A stretch of DNA of 64,000 bases from Thauera sp. 28 (GTDB lineage: Bacteria > Pseudomonadota > Gammaproteobacteria > Burkholderiales > Rhodocyclaceae). Location: contig NZ_AMXA01000015.1 in assembly GCF_000310145.2 (NCBI RefSeq), forward strand, positions 31,815 through 95,814, read 5' to 3'. Numbering within the stretch: position 1 is the stretch's first letter; every line of letters starts with the position of its first letter. Both the position numbers and the translations under genes were made by a program. The notes beneath the pieces were generated by a model that was given only the letters and a program-made list of their open reading frames with translations, did no database searches and had not been told where the DNA came from. Positions 36,101 through 42,100 of the stretch are shown one piece after another.

Positions 36101-39100
36101 CCATGCCGGCGAAGGCCTGGTGAGGGCGAAGGCCGAAGGCTTTGCGATCCTGGAGCTGAGCGCACGTGGCACCACAGCGGTCAATGTGGTCGAGGTCGAG
36201 CGCAACCCGTTCTGGTTCTCTGCCCTTACGGACGCCAACGGTTTCGAGGTCGACGTCTATCCGCGTGCCATCGTGCTGCCGGTCAGCGGCGGGGAGCGCC
36301 AGCTGAAGATCACCTCGATCCTGGACGGCAGCAACATCAGCGCCGCCGCCGCAGGCACGCGCTACTACATCAGCGACCCTAGCATCGCCGCAGTGTCCGC
36401 CGATGGCCTCATCACCGCACGCGCCGAGGGCGTGGCCGTCCTTACCGTCATCAACGGCGGCCAGCAGCAGAGCATCGAACTGCGCGTGCAGGCCGTGCGC
36501 ACGGGCGCCATCGAGGTGGATGCGGCCTTGGGGGCCGTCATTGCCGACGAGCATGGCAATACCGTGATGGTCGCACCCGGTAGCCTGAGCGCGGATGCAA
36601 CCGTGTCGATCCGCAAGCTCGACCTCGCCGAGATCACGGCGCCGCTCCCGGCGCCCGAATTCCTTGACGTGCTCGGGGCGGTGCATATCGATGTCGGCGG
36701 TACGCCGCTCGACCTGCCGCTGCAATTGGCCATACCGGTGAGTGGTGGGCTGGAGGCCGGCACGGAGGTGTTGTTCCTGCGCCAGGGCTTCATCGATGAC
36801 GAAAACGGCAACCTGGTGGAAACCTGGTGGGTGATGGACAACGGCTATGTCGGTGCCGATGGTGTGGCGCGGACCGCCAGCCCGCCATACGGCGGCGTCA
36901 CGTCCGGTGGCAGCATCATGGTGGTGGGCGGCAAGGCAAGCGTCGACAAGAAGACCGGCAAGATCGAAGGCACGCAGGCGCTGTTCAACTGGGACGTGTT
37001 CTGGATGCAGCAGATGAACATGGCCATGGCGGGCTCCATGGGGCTCGCCGGCATCTCGGTGTTCAGCGCATACGCCATGCTGAGCCCGATTTCGGTCATG
37101 CGCTACACCATGAACGGAACCTACCGGACCACGCTGGACGTCGCGGTGTCGTCGGACGGCGATGTCAGCATCAAGGTGGTGCCGCCGACGACGAGCATTC
37201 ACGCAGCCGAGCCGGTGATCACCAGTTTCGAACTCAACGTCTCGGGGACCTCTGCGCACCTGAGGGTGCAGGGCAGTTACGGTGCGCTGAACCCGCCCGA
37301 GACGGCGCTCTACCGCCTGTGGATCGTGCCGGCGGCGTCCGTGCCTGCGGCCGGCCAACCGATCGAGGTTGTCGACATGCCGTCGCGCGGCATGGTCAGC
37401 AAGGTGCTGGCCGAGGTCGAAGGTACCTACCTGTTCGACTTCGATGTCGCCCTTCCGGCCGGGATCGCACTCTCTCAACATGTGCTGGTCGTGGAGCGGC
37501 TGAACCGGACGGTGTCGCCCAGCGGTGCGCTCCAGTACGCCGAGATCGGGCTCAGGAGCGAGCCGATCGGGCCGAACACGAGTTCGCAGAACAGCACCGG
37601 GCGGACACTGGTCACCAACATGAACGCGATTCATGTCTACAGCAATGTGTCCAACACCGGCAGTGACGGTGGTGCGCAGCTTGGGCTGATCCGCTCCATT
37701 GACCGCGACGAGAAAGGCAACCCGATCACGCTCTGGGGGTTCAGGACCGAGCATATCGTGATGGCTGAGAATGGCCGGATTGCCTACGTCGCCGGTTCGG
37801 GTGGAAAGATCTACATGGTCGATCTGCTGGTGAATGCGGTCGTGCATACGGTGCATCTCGCGGGCGGCGGCAACATCTCGTCGATGGTGCTCTCTGGCGG
37901 CTGGCTGTACATCGCCGAAGGCGGCAACAGTGGCGCCGGCTCCCGCTTCATGCGCATCAACGCCAACATGGCCGACCCGCTGTTCCTCTTCCAGCAACAG
38001 CAGATTCACGGTGTGCCTTCCGGTCCGCTCGGCTATGCCGGCATGGCGATCAGTCACGACCGCTACGTGGCCCTGGCCGCACCGGTGGAAGGGCTCGGCG
38101 TGGGCTTCTACCCCGGCGGGGCAGGAGAGTCGGGCAACGTGTATGTGATCGACCTGCATGCCATCAATGACACCTCGGGCGTGGCCACGCTCGATGGCGC
38201 CGGATTGAAGACGGTGGTCTTCGATGCAAACCGTGGCAAGGGGCCGCATTTCATCGCGGCGGGGAGCAAACCCGCCGAGTTCCTGATCGGTGCTGCGCGC
38301 TCGTGGGGCAACGGCCTGACGGCGGTCAGGTTCGACGTCGCATCGTCGACCGGAGCCCTGGGTAGCCAGGTCGTCACCAACCAGATCAGCCTGACGCCCA
38401 GTGTTCCCGCCAACGTGTGGCTGAACCAGAGAAAGCACCAGCAGAACATCCAGAGCGTCCGTGACGTGGTCTTCGTCACCTATCAGGGTGTCGAGTACGC
38501 GCTCGTCGCCGACGAGGCGTTCTGGTTCCATAACGCGCATTACACCAGCGGCGGGAACTGGCAGCTCAAGCAGATTGGCGGCAAGATCGGGATCATCCGC
38601 GACCCGTTCGGCAAGGCCCAGTACCTGGGGGCGACCACGCCGATCGTGGGCGGCACCTTGCGGCACCTGTCGCTGTCGGCCGACGGTAGCCAGTTGATGG
38701 CCGGGCTCTGGGAGGATGAGTTCCCGCGCGGCACGGGTTGGGAGATGTACCACTCGCTGCTCGTCTGGGATCTCAACGCGCTGTTGGCGGTGGCTGCCAA
38801 CCACAGCGATAACTCCAGGCCGGTCGATCTGGACAATCCGCTTGTGCAACCGGTGCGCTTCGAGAAGATCAACGGGGGCGGCTGGCTCTACGGCGTGATT
38901 GCCGGGGACGACGTGTTGCAGTTGAAATCACCGGGCATCGGCTATGGTGCCAGCGGTGCGACCACCACCACGCCAAACTTCGTGTTTACCCTGGCGCAGG
39001 ACAAGGAGGTTCGTGAGCTCAGCATCTACGTCAGCACGCGACCGCCCGGTGCGGGCTTGTGGCCCGACGATGCACTGCCGGGCACGCAGGACGACACGTA

Positions 39101-42100
39101 CTGGAAGATCCAGAAGAGCGTTGATGACGTCCTGGATGGTGATTTCAACCGCAACAGGATCCTCACGCTCGATGTCTCGGACATCAACGCGTTGCCGCCT
39201 GGGCTGACTTTCGACGCTGCGACCAACACGTTCACGCTCGACTCCTCGAAGCTCGAGGCATTCCGGCTCACCGCGGCCCAGGAGTACTTCTGGGGGGTCG
39301 AGGTCAAGACCAACGACAACAAGACCTTCCGCAAGTACCAGCCTTTCAAGGTTGCACCGGTGACCGTTGCAGCCGGGCTGTTCCCGGCCGTCACGGTGGT
39401 CACCCATGGCTTCCAGCCGCCCCTGTACGTCACGCCGGATGTTCAGAGCACCGACTCGATGGCCATCGCCCGATCCATCGTCGAGCGCTCGGGCGGGACG
39501 ATCATGGTGCTCAACAAGCAGAAGGGCGAGTTCGAGCGCGTTGAAGGCCACCTCAAGGGTGTGCCGCCGACGCTCGGACAGCCCCTGGTGCTGGTCATGG
39601 ACTGGGTTCTGGAGTCGGGGATCTCCGATTCGGGCTTCTCCGAAGCTGCCGCAGACGCCTTGTTTGCGGCGCTGGTGCGCCTCGACCAGGCACTGCTGGG
39701 CGCCGTGCTTGAATCGCCCATGCACTTCATCGGCCACAGTCGCGGCACGTCGGTCAATAGCGAGGTCATCCAGCGCCTGGGCGTGAGCTTCCCTGAGGTG
39801 CGCAACATCCATATGACGACGCTCGATCCGCATGAGTTCGCGCAGCCTGCGCTCGACATTCCGATTGCCGGAGCGTTGTCGAAGGTGTCGACGTGGGCGC
39901 AGATCGCCTCGATCGCCTCTGCCGCCAGTAGCCTCGCGGTGGGGCCGGCCGGCGTCGCCCTGGCGCTCAAGCTCAAGGCGTTCTCGGACTCGCTGACCAG
40001 CATGTCGAACTGGGCGAACCTGCTCGGCCTGGGCACGGTGGGCTATGCCGACTTCCGCGACCCGATGGTGCAGGTGTGGAGCAACGTCGGATTCGCCGAT
40101 AACTACTATCAGACCCTGGGCCTTCGCGAAGGCTTCACGATGACGCCCAACGGCCGCTATATCGACGGCGCACACAACCTGCTGCTCGATGGCAGGGCCT
40201 TGTTCGAGATCGATGCCAGCCTGTTCGGGGTGGGCCTGTCGCTGCCGCACAGCCGCGTGCAGAACTGGTACCACGGAACGGCGAATCTCTCGCTGGACAA
40301 GGGCAATGACCTGCTCGGCATCTTTGCGAACCCGGTATGGCGGACGATTGCCAACTGGCGTGACGAGATCGAGGGCGACCTGGTTGCCAAGAAGGGGGTG
40401 GTCAGCCTCAGCCTTGATGGCAAGACGGATTACGCCGGCCAGCCCGGCATGGCCTGGTACCGCTGGGGTGAGCTGGACAATGTCGGCGGGGCGTCGTCGT
40501 CACCGTCGGTGACGCCTTTCGAGAGCGACCGGATGTCTTGGGAGGGGGTCGGTACCGGATGGGCGTGGTCTGTGCTCGGTGGTGCCGACGATGCGCTCTG
40601 GAGCGAAGCGGGCAGGCCCAGCGCAACCAGGAATCCCAACCTGACGGACGGTATCGCCTCGTACAGCTACATCGGCCAGTTGGTGCCCACGGTGTTCAAC
40701 GGCTCCTTCGATCAAAGCCGCAATCCGATCTATGGACGCTTCCCGGTCATCCTGCCCACGGGCACCTGGACCGAGATTCCCGGCTGGTCCTTCCACGGCG
40801 GTAGCGGTGGTGCGCTGCAAGGCGTCAACCTTGGCTATCGGCTGTCGGATGGCTGGATCAACAAGGTCGAGATCCAGATTGCCGAGGGATTGATCAGTCT
40901 TGGACAGAACGGGCTGAACGACATCGCAGCCTTTACCAGCGCGTTCCTCGAAAAGCTGGCACTGGAGGCCGGTTCGGCGCTCGGCGGCGGGCTGGGTGCC
41001 GCGGTTGTCCTCAAGGATCTGCCGCAGACGGCTGCGGCGGTCGTTCTCGCGCTGGCACTCGATGCGGAGGGAACCATCGCCGAGTTTCTCAAGATGGCTG
41101 GTATCAGCGCGGCGAAGAGCATCTCCGTGGCCAAGGCCAGTGAGTGGCTGCCCAAGCTTGCGCAGTACATCTTCGACGAGGTCGTCGATTATTCGGCGAA
41201 GATCCACGAGGAGACGCCGCTGACCCACAACTGGATGTATTTCGGTGCGGACTATGACCGCCTGCAGCTTGACGTCAAGATCGCGCGCTACACCAATGGC
41301 TCGTCTTCGCTCAAGGCCGTGTTCGAGGATGTGAACAACGTCTTCCACGAAGTCATGGCGTTCCAGTTCCCGCCCGCGATGAGCTCGGCGCATGGCGACT
41401 TCTTCACCGTCGCGGTGGACATTCCGGCTGCGTTGCGCGGCTCGGTCGGTCGTTTCACCCTGATGACCCATAACCCCGACAAGGACCCGGAACTGCCCTA
41501 TGCGGCCAACAACCCGCTGGTGGAGGTCGACAATATCCGCTTGATCGGTACGCATCCCTTGCACGCAGGCGCGTCCGGCGACGCCGAGGTGGATGTGCTT
41601 AGCCTGGATGATGCCGCGCTCGAACCCCTGGTGCAGGCGGCAATCCTCAAGTGGGGGCACGCGGGGTTCGACGCCGCCACGCTTGCGCTGCTGGGCAAGC
41701 TGAGCATGCGCTTTGACGCGCTGCCAGCCGGCGTGCTGGGCAAGACCTACTTCCACAATGACGGTGGGGTCGAGATCGTGCTCAGCCTGGATGGTGCCGG
41801 ACGCGGCTGGTTCGTGGATCCGACACCTTTCGACAGCGACGAGTATGCGCGTCAGGACGATGGCCGATGGCTGTACGAGGGGGACGATGCCCACGCCGGC
41901 CGCTACGACCTGCTGACGGTGCTGATGCACGAGATGGGGCATGCGCTGGGCCTGCGCGACATGGCAGGCGGCGGCTATGCGCATGACCTGATGTCGTCCA
42001 CGCTGGTGCCCGATGTCCGGCGCTTCCCGGCCGGTTACTCGCCCCTGGGCACTGCCGGGCAGGGTGCGGCTGAGGCTGCGACAGCGACAGCGCCTGCCAT

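Noticed and set aside
33243..38849. 1,868-codon open frame on the minus strand
   Set aside because: Also antisense to the giant. Its length is striking, but the sequence is H/R/G/A-rich with no conserved motif, while the plus strand has clear domain repeats.
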